64,000 bases of DNA from Micromonospora halophytica (GTDB lineage Bacteria; Actinomycetota; Actinomycetes; Mycobacteriales; Micromonosporaceae), in the NCBI RefSeq assembly GCF_900090245.1, contig NZ_FMDN01000003.1, positions 1 to 64,000 of the forward strand, given 5' to 3'. A model generated the notes under the pieces. It had not been told where the DNA came from and searched no databases. It saw only the letters and a list, made by a program, of their open reading frames with translations. The number at the start of each line of letters is the position of its first letter. Within the stretch, counting starts at the first letter, position 1. Positions 41,849 to 50,646 of the stretch are shown one piece after another. A program made the translations under genes and the position numbers.

Positions 41849-43133
41849 CTCCGCCGTCCAGCGTCTCCCCGGCGGGGCCCGGGGCCGGCACGGCGTCCCG
41901 GTCCCGCCAGTCGCGGGGCAGCGAGTGGTCCAGCACGTCGTCCACGGTCACCGCGCCCACCAGCCGGTTGTTCCGGTCCACCACCGGCATCGCCACCAGG
42001 TCGTACGTGGCCATCCGGCGGGTGATCTCCGGCAGCGGGGTGGTCGGGCGCAGCGGGTCGATGTCGTTGACCACCACCCCGCCGAGCAGATCGGCCGGCG
42101 GTTCCCGGAGCAGCCGCTGGAAGTGCACCATGCCCAGGTAACGACCGGTCGGGGTGGTCATCGGGGCGCGGGCGACGAAGACCTGCGCGGCCACTGCGGG
42201 GGAGAGCTGCTCCTCCCGGATACGGGCCAGCGCCTCGGCGACGGTGGCGTCCGGGGGCAGGATCACCGGCTCGGAGGTCATCACGCTGCCGGCGGTGCCG
42301 GAGGCGTACCGGAGCAGTTGGCGTACCGGGTCGGCCTCGTTCGGCTCCATCAGGTCCAGCAGCACGTCCTGCTCCGGCGGGGGCAGCTCGTTGAGCAGGT
42401 CGGCGGCGTCGTCCGGGTCCATCTCCTCCAGCACGTCGGCGGCCCGCTCCCGGTCCAGCGCGGCGAGGATCTCCACCTGGTCGTGCTCGGGCAGCTCGCT
42501 GAGGACGTCGGCGAGGCGCTCGTCGTCCAGCGCGGCGGCGACCTCGTTGCGCCGGGCGTCGGGGAGGTCCTGCAGGGCGTTGGCCAGGTCCGCCGGGCGC
42601 ATGTCCTCCAGCACGGAGAGCAGGTTGGCCGTACCCCGGTTGTCGGCGATGCCGCTGAGACCGCGCACCCGGTCCCACTCGACCTGGTGGAGGTGGCCGC
42701 GACGGGTGAGCCGGTTGCTCTGCTCGCGGACGGCGACCCGGGACAGCGACCACTCGCCGCCCCGGCTGCGCTCCATCGCGACGTCGACCACCGCGCCCGG
42801 CTGGCCGCCCGGTTCGAGCTGGACCCGCCGGTCCAACAGTTCCTGGAGGACGAGCAGTTCGTTCGGGCGCTTCTCGAAGCGGCGCAGGTTGAGGGTGCCG
42901 CTGCCGAGAACGACCGCGTCCGCGTCGATGGAGGTGATCCGGTTGATGGAGAGGAAGATCCGCCGCCGCATCGGCATCTCGGCGACCAGTCCCACCACCT
43001 CGGGCGGGCGCTGTGTCGGCCGGATCCGGGCCACCGCGTCGCGGACCCGTCCCACCTGGTCGCCGTTGGGGTCGAAGACGGCGACTCCGGCGAGTCGAGC
43101 GATGTAGACCCGGTTCGGCGTGCTCACGGGCAC
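41841..43133 (-). CDS. MgtE N-terminal and CBS domain protein without membrane part
   Basis: The 430-residue protein has a PRC-barrel-like start (ARLAGVAVFDPNGDQVGRVRDAV), then the MgtE intracellular superhelix (MRPADLANALQDLPDARRNEVAAALDDERLADVLSEL; MDPDDAADLLNELPP). Two CBS motifs follow (GSVMTSEPVILPPDATVAEAL; YDLVAMPVVDRNNRLVGAVTVDDVLD). True MgtE channels continue into five membrane helices; this protein stops instead. It may therefore be a cytosolic Mg2+ or nucleotide sensor acting through the coupled DUF1003 protein, matching mycobacterial Rv1232c. Confidence 0.9.
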   Translation of the reverse strand: MPVSTPNRVYIARLAGVAVFDPNGDQVGRVRDAVARIRPTQRPPEVVGLVAEMPMRRRIFLSINRITSIDADAVVLGSGTLNLRRFEKRPNELLVLQELLDRRVQLEPGGQPGAVVDVAMERSRGGEWSLSRVAVREQSNRLTRRGHLHQVEWDRVRGLSGIADNRGTANLLSVLEDMRPADLANALQDLPDARRNEVAAALDDERLADVLSELPEHDQVEILAALDRERAADVLEEMDPDDAADLLNELPPPEQDVLLDLMEPNEADPVRQLLRYASGTAGSVMTSEPVILPPDATVAEALARIREEQLSPAVAAQVFVARAPMTTPTGRYLGMVHFQRLLREPPADLLGGVVVNDIDPLRPTTPLPEITRRMATYDLVAMPVVDRNNRLVGAVTVDDVLDHSLPRDWRDRDAVPAPGPAGETLDGGDG

Positions 43134-43160
43134 CAGCCTAAGCGCCTAGTGTTTATCAAC

Positions 43161-44030
43161 ATGTCGACCTTGGCCTACGAGATCGTGGACGTCTTCACCG
43201 ACCGCCCGTTCGCCGGCAACCCGCTGGCGGTGGTGTTCGGCGCCGAAGGGCTGGCCACCGAACAGATGCAGGCGCTCGCGCTGGAGTTCAACCTCTCGGA
43301 GACGGTGTTCGTGCTGCCACCGACACAGGTCGGCGCCACCTACCGGGCCCGGATCTTCACCCCGGCCGAGGAACTGCCGTTCGCCGGGCACCCCAGCGTC
43401 GGCGCGGCGGTCACCGCGAGCCGGCGCGGGATGTTCGACGTGGGCCAGGTCACCCAGGAGTGCGCCGCCGGGGTGCTCCCGATCGAGGTCACCGCGACCG
43501 GGGCCACGCTGACCGGTGGCACCCCCACCCTCGGCCCGGAACTCGATCCCGAACCGCTGCTGGAGATGGCCGGACTGCGCCCCGAGGACCATGCCGGCCC
43601 GGCCCCCCGGGTCGCCGGCTGCGGCCTGGAGTTCCCCTACCTTCCGGTACGCCCGGACGCGGTGGCGCGCGCCCGGGTGAACGCGGTCGCGGCGGCGCGG
43701 TACGGGGTGGAGCATGTCAGCGTCTTCTCCTGGGACGCCGCTTCGCAAACCGCGCACGCCCGGGTCTTCGTGCCCGGACTGGGCGTGCCGGAGGATCCGG
43801 CGACCGGCTCGGCGGCCCTCGGGCTCGGCGTCTGGCTGATCGCCAGCGGGCTGCTCCCCGGCGAGGGACGCTCCGCGTACGCGGTCCGCCAGGGCATCGA
43901 GATGCGCCGCCCCTCGGCGCTGGCCTGCACCGTGACCGCGACCGGGGGTGCGGCGGTGGGCGCCACCGTCTCGGGTCAGGTGATGCCGGTCGCCAGGGGC
44001 GAGATCATCGTTCCGCCGTTCATCGGCTGA
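43161..44030 (+). CDS. PhzF family isomerase/epimerase
   Basis: The 289-residue protein shows YEIVDVFTDRPFAGNPLAVV, EFNLSETVFVLPP with the catalytic Glu, IFTPAEELPFAGHPSVGAA and GVPEDPATGSAALGLGVWL, all PhzF hallmarks. Members isomerise dihydro-aromatic or related compounds; most genomic copies are of unknown substrate. No phenazine genes are near. ATG 43161 lies 27 bp from the divergent MgtE/CBS gene, so they share a promoter region. Confidence 0.92.
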   Translation: MSTLAYEIVDVFTDRPFAGNPLAVVFGAEGLATEQMQALALEFNLSETVFVLPPTQVGATYRARIFTPAEELPFAGHPSVGAAVTASRRGMFDVGQVTQECAAGVLPIEVTATGATLTGGTPTLGPELDPEPLLEMAGLRPEDHAGPAPRVAGCGLEFPYLPVRPDAVARARVNAVAAARYGVEHVSVFSWDAASQTAHARVFVPGLGVPEDPATGSAALGLGVWLIASGLLPGEGRSAYAVRQGIEMRRPSALACTVTATGGAAVGATVSGQVMPVARGEIIVPPFIG

Positions 44031-44122
44031 GCCGGCCGGCGAGGTCCCGCACCGAGGTGGCGTCGGCAACGTCGGCCGGTCGGGTCGGCGGGCCCGCCGG
44101 CGGTCTCCCGTACGTCGCCGCC

Positions 44123-44194
44123 CTGCCGCTGCTCGCCACCTTGCCGCTGCTCGCCACCTTGCCGCTGCTCGCCACTTTGCCGCTGCCCGCCGCC
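44123..44194. repeat. 18-bp tandem repeat, 4 copies
   Basis: The unit TTGCCGCTGCTCGCCACC occurs four times in a row with a few changes (44123-44140, 44141-44158, 44159-44176, 44177-44194). It lies in the gap after the PhzF gene. The whole gap 44031-44582 contains this repeat and the inverted-repeat element further right, and no supportable gene. Confidence 0.75.
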
Positions 44195-44273
44195 CGCCGC
44201 GTCGGGTCCGGTGGCGCCGGTCATCCCGGTGCCGCCGGTCGCGCTGCCTCCGCCAGCCGACCTGGCCCTCGAA

Positions 44274-44372
44274 GCCGCTACGGACTTGATGGCGCAGATG
44301 GATCGGCGGTGCTCCCGTCAGCCCGTCGCCGCTCGCCATCCGATCCATCGCTGAGATCAGGTCCGTAGCGGC
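44274..44372. repeat. MITE-like element with 33-bp imperfect inverted ends
   Basis: The first 33 bp (44274-44306, starting GCCGCTACGGAC) match the inverted last 33 bp (44340-44372, ending GTCCGTAGCGGC) at about 27 positions. The outer 12 bp are identical and a second identical block, GATGGATCGG, ends each arm. The 33-nt centre has no coding capacity and no target duplication is evident. Confidence 0.55.
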
Positions 44373-44582
44373 CCGACAACACCTCTGGGGCAGCCGTCGG
44401 GCGGCGTCCGCTCCCGCTGCCCGTCGGGAGCACCGGCCGACGGCGCACGCGGGGCTCGGGCGGCGGAGCCGTCAGGTTGCACCTGGGCGGGCGGCAGCGG
44501 GCGGACGGCAGTGGGCGGTACCGTGCCGCTGGGCGGTACGGCTTCGCCGGCCGGTGCGGGCGACGTACGAGAGGATGCCGGT

Positions 44583-45098
44583 GTGACGGACAAGGTGGAC
44601 GCCCCCGTGTCGACTCCCCTGGTCGACGAGGCGATGAAGAAGGCCGCCGTCTGCTGGGTGAGCGTCGGTGACGGCCCGGCGGTGGCGCTGTGGTGCGTAC
44701 CGCTGGAGGGATCGCTCTTCGTGGTCAGCGGGTCGGGCGAGCAGTCCGCGCCAGGGCTCGCCGACGCCGCCGAGGCCCGGGTGACGCTGCGTGGCGACCA
44801 CGGCGGGCGGATCGTGACCTGGCCGGCCCGGGTGGTTCGACTGGTCCCGGGCACCGAGGAATGGGAGACCTCCGCTCCGCTGGTGGCGGCCAAGCGGCTC
44901 AACGCGCCGGGGCCGACGGCCGACCTGGTCGCCCGCTGGGCGGCTGACGGCTGCGCGTTGAACCGCCTCGTCCCGGCCGGTACGCCGGACGCCGGCGACG
45001 CGCTGCCGGACGCCTCACTCGCCGAGGAGCCACGCGGGGCCACCGTCGTCCGGGTGACCCGCAAGCCGTTCCGCCTGCACCGGGTTCGCCGCCGCTGA
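44583..45098 (+). CDS. Uncharacterised protein, possibly FMN-binding split-barrel fold
   Basis: The 171-residue protein has beta-rich segments (AAVCWVSVGDGPAVALWCVPLEGSLFVVS; EARVTLRGDHGGRIVTWPARVVRLVPG) that resemble pyridoxamine-phosphate-oxidase-like split barrels, then a helical region and a basic C terminus (VTRKPFRLHRVRRR). No catalytic residues can be assigned. GTG 44583 was chosen as the second of two overlapping GTG codons. It stands alone between the repeat region and a convergent HAD gene. Confidence 0.65.
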   Translation: MTDKVDAPVSTPLVDEAMKKAAVCWVSVGDGPAVALWCVPLEGSLFVVSGSGEQSAPGLADAAEARVTLRGDHGGRIVTWPARVVRLVPGTEEWETSAPLVAAKRLNAPGPTADLVARWAADGCALNRLVPAGTPDAGDALPDASLAEEPRGATVVRVTRKPFRLHRVRRR

Positions 45099-45154
45099 CG
45101 GTCCGGCCGCGCCGCCGGGCCGGTTCGCCGGGGCGCACCGGGAGGCCGGTCGGC

Positions 45155-45853
45155 TCAGCAGGCCGCAGGTACGGCGTCGACCAGCTCGACCGCTTCGCTG
45201 AGCGAGCCGACGACCGGCCCGTCCCAGTTCCGCTCGGTGTCGAAGACCAGGTGACCGGCCAGGTCGGGGGCGGCGAGCCGGACCGCCGTCATCCCGGCTC
45301 GCCGCGCCCCGCTGAGCTCCTGGCTGCCGCCGTCACCGACGTAGAGGCAGTCCTGCGGGCGTACGTCGAGGCGGTGGCAGGCGGCCAGGTAGAGCGCCGG
45401 GTCGGGTTTGCACCGACCGAGCTGGACGGAGTAGACCCGTACGTCGAGGAGCGGGGCGACCGCCAACTGCGGCAGGAACGCGGGCAGCTCGTGGGTGCAG
45501 TCGCTGATCACCCCGGTGCGTGCCCCCCGTCGGCGCAGCTCGGCGAGGGCGGAGACCGCGTCCTCGCGCAGCCGGGTGTCGGCGCGGACCGCCCGGTGCC
45601 GGGACGCCACCGCCGCGCGTACGGCGGTGTCCGAGGGGTGCACGCCGGCCTGCGCGCAGACCCAGCGCAGGGTCGCCTCGGCGGTGCCGTGGCGGCCGCT
45701 GGCCCGTTGGTAGAAGGTCCGGTCGAGTACGGCGGTGAGGGTGCTCTCCGGGCAGCCGAGCAGTTCGGCGGTCATCCGGTGGGCCGAGCCGCGTTGCACG
45801 CAGCGGGTGAGGGTGCCGAAGAAGTCGAACAGCACAGCGTGGTACCTGGGCAT
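45155..45853 (-). CDS. HAD family hydrolase
   Basis: The 232-residue protein has the four HAD motifs: LFDFFGTLT (nucleophile Asp; the second position is Phe-Gly-Thr rather than D-G-T), TGVISDCTHELP, GRCKPDPALY and YVGDGGSQELSGARRAGM. A helical cap lies between motifs I and II. It probably dephosphorylates a small metabolite. ATG 45853 was chosen because it gives the motif I strand at the N terminus. Divergent from the EamA gene. Confidence 0.9.
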   Translation of the reverse strand: MPRYHAVLFDFFGTLTRCVQRGSAHRMTAELLGCPESTLTAVLDRTFYQRASGRHGTAEATLRWVCAQAGVHPSDTAVRAAVASRHRAVRADTRLREDAVSALAELRRRGARTGVISDCTHELPAFLPQLAVAPLLDVRVYSVQLGRCKPDPALYLAACHRLDVRPQDCLYVGDGGSQELSGARRAGMTAVRLAAPDLAGHLVFDTERNWDGPVVGSLSEAVELVDAVPAAC

Positions 45854-45966
45854 GGGGGAGCGCCTCCGGACGTCGAGGGGGAGGGAAGTCGCCGGCGCGG
45901 ACCCGCTTGATCGTAACGGACCGATGACGCACAGTGGTGCCCGGCGCTGTGTGAGGATTGCTCTCC

Positions 45967-46923
45967 GTGCCGTCCACCCCGCACCGCCCACCGATGGACC
46001 CGCTGACCGTCGGGGTCCTCGTGCTCGCCGTGGCCGCGGTCTCGTCCTCGGCCCCGCTGATCGCCTTCGCGGCGGCCCCCGCGCTGGCCGTCGCGTTCTG
46101 GCGCAACCTGCTCGCCGTCGCCGTGATCGGCCCGTTCTCGCTGGCCCGCCGCCGGGCCGAGTTCCGGGCGCTGACCGTGGGAGAGGGCCGGCGGGAGGGC
46201 TGGTACTGCGTGCTCTCCGGGGTGGCGCTCGCCGCCCACTTCGCCACCTGGATGCCGAGCGCGCAACTCACGTCGGTCGCGGCGGCCACCGCGCTGGGCG
46301 CCACCCAGCCGGTCTGGCAGGGGCTCATCGCCCGCTGGCAGGGCCGGCACCTGCCGTACGCCGTCTGGGCCGGCATCGCGGTGGCGGTGACCGGCGCGGT
46401 GCTGGCGACCGGCGCGGACTTCGCCGTCTCCGGGCGGGCCTTCGCCGGTGATCTGCTGGCGGTGACCGGCGGGATGTTCGCCGCCGTCTACACCGCCTTC
46501 GGCGAGCGGGCCCGGACCACCATCAGCACCGCCACCTACACCACCATCTGCTACGGGGTCTGCGCGGCGATCCTGCTGGTGGTCTGCCTGGTCGGCGGGG
46601 TACGGCTGCACGGCTACGACTCCGGCACCTGGCTGGCGATCCTCGGCCTGGTCGCCGGCGCGCAGTTGCTCGGGCACTCGATGTTCAACTACGCCCTGCG
46701 CCGGATCTCCGCCACCACGGTCAGCGTGCTGGTCCTGCTGGAGGCCCCCGGGGCCGCCCTGATCGCCTGGGCGTGGCTGGGCCAGCTGCCCCGCCCGCTC
46801 GCCCTGCCCGGGCTGGCCCTGCTGCTCGCCGGGGTGGCCGTGGTGGTGCTCGGCGGCGCCCGTGCCGGCCGCCGCCCCGAACCCGCGCCGGTCCCCGCCG
46901 ACGCCGCCCCACCCACCGGCTGA
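45967..46923 (+). CDS. EamA/DMT-superfamily transporter
   Basis: A protein of about 318 residues with roughly ten membrane helices in two EamA repeats (VGVLVLAVAAVSSSAPLIAFA... and GDLLAVTGGMFAAVYTAFGE...). FWRNLLAV and TSVAAATALGATQPVW are typical of drug/metabolite exporters. The C terminus is a short Pro/Ala-rich tail. GTG 45967 was chosen; TTG 45958 and ATG 45994 are options. The transported compound is unknown. Confidence 0.88.
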   Translation: MPSTPHRPPMDPLTVGVLVLAVAAVSSSAPLIAFAAAPALAVAFWRNLLAVAVIGPFSLARRRAEFRALTVGEGRREGWYCVLSGVALAAHFATWMPSAQLTSVAAATALGATQPVWQGLIARWQGRHLPYAVWAGIAVAVTGAVLATGADFAVSGRAFAGDLLAVTGGMFAAVYTAFGERARTTISTATYTTICYGVCAAILLVVCLVGGVRLHGYDSGTWLAILGLVAGAQLLGHSMFNYALRRISATTVSVLVLLEAPGAALIAWAWLGQLPRPLALPGLALLLAGVAVVVLGGARAGRRPEPAPVPADAAPPTG

Positions 46924-47002
46924 CCGGAAGCCCGCCCGACGTGCCTGCCGCCGGTCCGCCCCGCGTCCGGCCCCGGCGGCGCTGTTCGGCCGGCCCGGCG
47001 GG

Positions 47003-47152
47003 TCAGACCTCGTGCACCTCGATCACCCGAGCGACCGGGGCCGCGTCCCCGAGTGCGGCCCGCAGGGCCAGCGCCTCGTCCTCGTACCGGCGGGAGGCCT
47101 CCGGGTCGTCCAGGGAGAACTCGACGAGGGCCACCAGCAGCAGGCCGCTCAT
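47003..47152 (-). CDS. Small protein coupled to the SDR gene
   Basis: A 49-residue open frame starting MSGLLLVALVEFSLDD and ending AAPVARVIEVHEV. Its ATG overlaps the TGA of the short-chain dehydrogenase gene (ATGA), and codon use is typical of the genome. The pattern VEFSL...YEDEALALRAALGD...RVIEVHEV resembles one half of a small dimeric alpha-beta barrel such as DUF1330-like proteins. I cannot assign a function. Confidence 0.6.
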   Translation of the reverse strand: MSGLLLVALVEFSLDDPEASRRYEDEALALRAALGDAAPVARVIEVHEV

Positions 47153-47994
47153 GCGTCGATGCCGACGGCCTTGGCGCTCGCCGTCCAGAGCCGGGCGGCG
47201 AGCTGCGGGTCGGCCGCCTTGGGCCAGGGCCGGCGCAGCCGCCGGTCGGCGTAGTAGGCGCCGTCGACCAGTCGGGACGGGTCCTGGTGGGCGAGCCAGA
47301 CCAGCGTCTCGGCACCCTTCTCCGGGCTGCGGAACGGCATGATGCGCATGCCGAGGGCGACGATCCGGCTGTCCGCGCCGAACCGGGTGCGCACCACCCC
47401 CGGGTGGAAGCAGTACGACCCGACGTCCGGCCAGCGCTGGGCCGCCTCGGCGGTGAACAGGATGTTCGCCTGCTTGCTGGTGCCGTACGCCTGGATCGGC
47501 CGGTAGCGGCGCAACGGGGCGTTCAGGTCGTCCGGGTCGAGCGCCCCGCTGCGGTGCGCCCCGGAGGCGGTGACCACCATCCGGCCGATCCGGTCGCGCA
47601 GCAGGTTGCTGAGCAGGAACGGGGCCAGGTGGTTGGCCTGGATCGACAGCTCGAAGCCGTCCACCGTCGTGAGCGGTTCCAGCACGATCGCCCCGGCGTT
47701 GTTGGCGAGCACGTCGATCCGGTCGTACGCCGCGCGCAGCCGCTCGGCGAGCCCGCGTACGTCGTCCAGGACGGCGAAGTCGGCACGGAACAACTCGGGA
47801 CGCTCGCCGCTGGCCTCGCGTACCCGGTCGCCGGCGGCCTGGAGCCGGGCCGGGTCCCGCCCGACCAGCACGACCTGGTCACCCCGGCAGGCCAGCGCCA
47901 CGGCGGCGGCCAGGCCGATGCCGGAGCTGGCCCCGGTCACCACCACGATCCGGCGCCCAGTGAGATCTTCCACAGGTCCATTCACCCCGGTCAC
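47149..47994 (-). CDS. Short-chain dehydrogenase/reductase
   Basis: The 281-residue SDR has the NAD(P) motif VVVTGASSGIGLAA, NNAG in VLANNAGAIVLEP, the Ser of MVVTASGAH and the YGTSK catalytic pair (QAYGTSKQANILF). CFHPGVVRTRFG follows. It resembles retinol-dehydrogenase-like SDRs. Start is GTG/ATG 47994. A small coupled gene follows and the divergent aldolase gene lies about 100 bp upstream. Confidence 0.92.
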   Translation of the reverse strand: MTGVNGPVEDLTGRRIVVVTGASSGIGLAAAVALACRGDQVVLVGRDPARLQAAGDRVREASGERPELFRADFAVLDDVRGLAERLRAAYDRIDVLANNAGAIVLEPLTTVDGFELSIQANHLAPFLLSNLLRDRIGRMVVTASGAHRSGALDPDDLNAPLRRYRPIQAYGTSKQANILFTAEAAQRWPDVGSYCFHPGVVRTRFGADSRIVALGMRIMPFRSPEKGAETLVWLAHQDPSRLVDGAYYADRRLRRPWPKAADPQLAARLWTASAKAVGIDA

Positions 47995-48100
47995 GGCACG
48001 AGGTTACCGTGGCGTCACCACGCCCTTTGGGATCGTTAAGTCTTCGGTTTTCATTCATCAGGCGTCGGCGTTTCCGCCGGACGCTGGAAGGAGCGCATCC

Positions 48101-49057
48101 ATGGCCGCTGTCGGTCGCCCCCGCCGGTCCTGCCTCGCCGTGCCGGGTTCCAGCGTCAAGATGCTCGGCAAGGCCCAGGGCCTCCCGGCCGACCAGGTCT
48201 TCCTCGACCTGGAGGACGCGGTGGCCCCGCTCGCCAAGCCGGACGCCCGCAAGAACATCGTCGCCACGCTCAACGAGGGCGACTGGTCCGGCAAGACCCG
48301 GGTGGTCCGGGTGAACGACCTGACTACGCCGTGGACCTACCGGGACGTCATCGAGGTGGTCGAGGGCGCCGGCGCGAACCTCGACTGCATCATGCTGCCG
48401 AAGGTGCAGAACGCCGCCCAGGTGCACTGGCTGGACATGACGCTGACCCAGATCGAGAAGACCCTCGGCCTGGAGGTCGGCCGGATCGGCATCGAGGCGC
48501 AGATCGAGAACGCCGCCGGCCTGGTGAACGTCGACGCCATCGCCGCCGCCTCGCCCCGGGTGGAGACCATCATCTTCGGCCCGGCCGACTTCATGGCTTC
48601 GATCAACATGAAGTCGCTGGTGGTCGGCGCGCTGATCCCGGACTACCCGGGTGACCCGTACCACTACATCCTGATGCGGATCCTGATGGCCGCCCGGATG
48701 CACGACAAGCAGGCCATCGACGGCCCGTTCCTGCAGATCCGCGACGTCGACGCGTTCCGCGAGGTGGCCAAGCGCTCGGCGGCGCTGGGCTTCGACGGCA
48801 AGTGGGTGCTGCACCCGGGCCAGATCGACGCCGCCAACGAGGTCTACTCGCCGGCCCAGGCCGACTACGACCACGCGGAGCTGATCCTCGACGCGTACGA
48901 CTGGTACACCTCGGAGGCCGGCGGGAAGCTCGGCGCGGTGATGCTCGGCGACGAGATGATCGACGAGGCGTCCCGCAAGATGGCCCTGGTGATCGCCGCC
49001 AAGGGCCGGGCCGCCGGGATGACCCGCACCTCCATCTTCACCCCGCCCTCGGAGTGA
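48101..49057 (+). CDS. HpcH/HpaI-family CoA ester lyase (malyl-CoA lyase-like)
   Basis: The 318-residue protein has RRSCLAVPGSSVKMLGKAQ, ADQVFLDLEDAVAPLAKPDAR, CIMLPKVQNAAQV, IEAQIENAAGLVNV (Mg ligand Glu), TIIFGPADFMAS and GFDGKWVLHPGQID. These fit citrate-lyase-beta-like enzymes, closest in style to L-malyl-CoA/beta-methylmalyl-CoA lyases, which split or form C4-C5 hydroxyacyl-CoA esters. GAAGGAG precedes ATG 48101. Acyl-CoA dehydrogenase (51322) and MaoC (58038) genes nearby would fit an ethylmalonyl-CoA-type route. Confidence 0.88.
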   Translation: MAAVGRPRRSCLAVPGSSVKMLGKAQGLPADQVFLDLEDAVAPLAKPDARKNIVATLNEGDWSGKTRVVRVNDLTTPWTYRDVIEVVEGAGANLDCIMLPKVQNAAQVHWLDMTLTQIEKTLGLEVGRIGIEAQIENAAGLVNVDAIAAASPRVETIIFGPADFMASINMKSLVVGALIPDYPGDPYHYILMRILMAARMHDKQAIDGPFLQIRDVDAFREVAKRSAALGFDGKWVLHPGQIDAANEVYSPAQADYDHAELILDAYDWYTSEAGGKLGAVMLGDEMIDEASRKMALVIAAKGRAAGMTRTSIFTPPSE

Positions 49058-49100
49058 GCCGTACACCGCCGCCCCGGGGCGACCGGGGCGGCGGCGCCGG

Positions 49101-49616
49101 TCAGTAGGTGCTGCGGTCGTAGTCCGACGGGTCCTGGTTGGCCGCCCAGACGACGAGCACCACGATGGCGATGGTGGCCAGCAGCGCGATCACGGTGGCG
49201 ATCCAACCGACGATGATGCCGGCGGTGGCGAAGCCCTCGCCGCCTTCACCCTTCTCCCGGATCTGCTTGCGGGAGACGTGGCCGAGGATCGCGCCGATGA
49301 GCCCGATCCAGCCGCCGAGCCCGTACCCGCAGAGGCCGAGCGCACCGAGGATCGAGACGACCATCGCGGCGATGGCCAGCCCGTTGGTCTGTGGGGCGGG
49401 CGGGTAGCCGTACCCGGGGTAGCCGGCCGGGGGCGGGTAGCCGTGCGGCGCGTACGGATCGACCGGAGCTGCCTGCGGCGGCACGGCGGCGTACGGGTCC
49501 GGCGGGGCGTACGGGTCCTTGCCCGTCGGCTGCGCCGGGATCGGCTGGCCGCTGACCGGCATGGTCGGGTCGCCGGACGGGTTGCTCCAGCCGCCGGACG
49601 GTGGGGGATAGCTCAT
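49101..49616 (-). CDS. DUF4190-type membrane protein with Pro/Tyr-rich N terminus
   Basis: In this 171-residue protein the first 80 residues are Pro/Gly/Tyr-rich and low in complexity (PYAPPDPYAAVPP, GYPPPAGYPGYGYPP). Two membrane helices follow (NGLAIAAMVVSILGALGLCG...GLIGAILGHVSRKQIREKGEGGEGFATAGIIVGWIATVIALLAT), separated by GHVSRKQIRE, the DUF4190 marker. Function is unknown. A paralogue lies at 50647-51141, on the other side of an SDR gene. Confidence 0.85.
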   Translation of the reverse strand: MSYPPPSGGWSNPSGDPTMPVSGQPIPAQPTGKDPYAPPDPYAAVPPQAAPVDPYAPHGYPPPAGYPGYGYPPAPQTNGLAIAAMVVSILGALGLCGYGLGGWIGLIGAILGHVSRKQIREKGEGGEGFATAGIIVGWIATVIALLATIAIVVLVVWAANQDPSDYDRSTY

Positions 49617-49881
49617 CAGGTCTTCTCCGTCGCGTGTAGGTGCGCCGTCAGGGTAGTCAGCCCGGCGCAAACCCGGAGTCCCCCCGTTGTGCCGCGTTGC
49701 CCGGGCCGCCCCGAGCGGGCAGGATCGCGGCATGGTTATCGACGCGCGTGGCGCCGACCGTTCCGGCAGCCGACCGAGGCGGGACGTGAGCCGTCCCGGG
49801 CTGGCCCGGCGCACCCGTGCCGTCCCCGCCGCGACGGTCCCCGGCCAGGACGAGCCGGCCCCGCTGGTCGAACCGGTGACC

Positions 49882-50637
49882 ATGCGCCTGGACGGCCGGG
49901 TGGCCCTGGTCACCGGGGCGGGCAGCCCTGACGGCATCGGGTACGCGACCGCCCGCCGGCTGGCCGACCTGGGCGCCCGGGTGGCGATCGTCTCCACCAC
50001 CCGCCGGATCCACGAGCGGGCCGGTGAGCTGGGGGTGACCGGTTTCGTCGCCGACCTCACCGACGAGTCGGAGGTGGGCGCGCTCGCCGACGCGGTGGCC
50101 GAGCAGCTCGGTGACGTCGAGGTGCTGGTCAACAACGCCGGCCTGGCGAGCCGGGCCAGCCCGGAGGTGCTGCGCCCGGTGGCGCAGCTCAGCTACGACG
50201 AGTGGCGCGGCGAGATCGACCGGAACCTCACCACCGCCTTCCTGTGCAGCCGCGCCTTCATCGGCGGGATGGCCGAGCGCGGCTGGGGGCGGATCGTGAA
50301 CCTCGCGGCGACCGCCGGCCCGGTGAACGCGCTGCCCACCGAGGCGGCGTACGCGGCGGCGAAGGCGGGCGTGGTGGGGCTGACCCGGGCGCTGGCGATG
50401 GAGATGATCGCCGACGGGGTGACCGTGAACGCGGTGGCCCCGGGCACCATCTACACCGCGGCCTCCACGGTCGCCGAGGTCAAGCAGGGAATGGGCACCC
50501 CGGTCGGCCGCCCCGGCACGCCGGACGAGGTGGCTGCGGCGATCGCCTTCCTCTGTTCGCCGGCCGCCTCGTACATCACCGGGCAGATGCTGGTGGTGGA
50601 CGGCGGCAACAGCGTCCGGGAGGCGCAGTTCCGCTGA
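49882..50637 (+). CDS. Short-chain dehydrogenase/reductase (FabG-like)
   Basis: The 251-residue protein has [26 protein letters not shown] in [27 protein letters not shown], the Tyr-Lys pair in [13 protein letters not shown], and a C terminus [19 protein letters not shown]. It reduces or oxidises a hydroxy/keto group with NAD(P). ATG 49882 puts the Rossmann strand at the N terminus; an in-frame ATG at 49732 would add 50 basic, proline-rich residues. It separates two DUF4190-type genes. Confidence 0.9.
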   Translation: MRLDGRVALVTGAGSPDGIGYATARRLADLGARVAIVSTTRRIHERAGELGVTGFVADLTDESEVGALADAVAEQLGDVEVLVNNAGLASRASPEVLRPVAQLSYDEWRGEIDRNLTTAFLCSRAFIGGMAERGWGRIVNLAATAGPVNALPTEAAYAAAKAGVVGLTRALAMEMIADGVTVNAVAPGTIYTAASTVAEVKQGMGTPVGRPGTPDEVAAAIAFLCSPAASYITGQMLVVDGGNSVREAQFR

Positions 50638-50646
50638 ACCGGCCGA

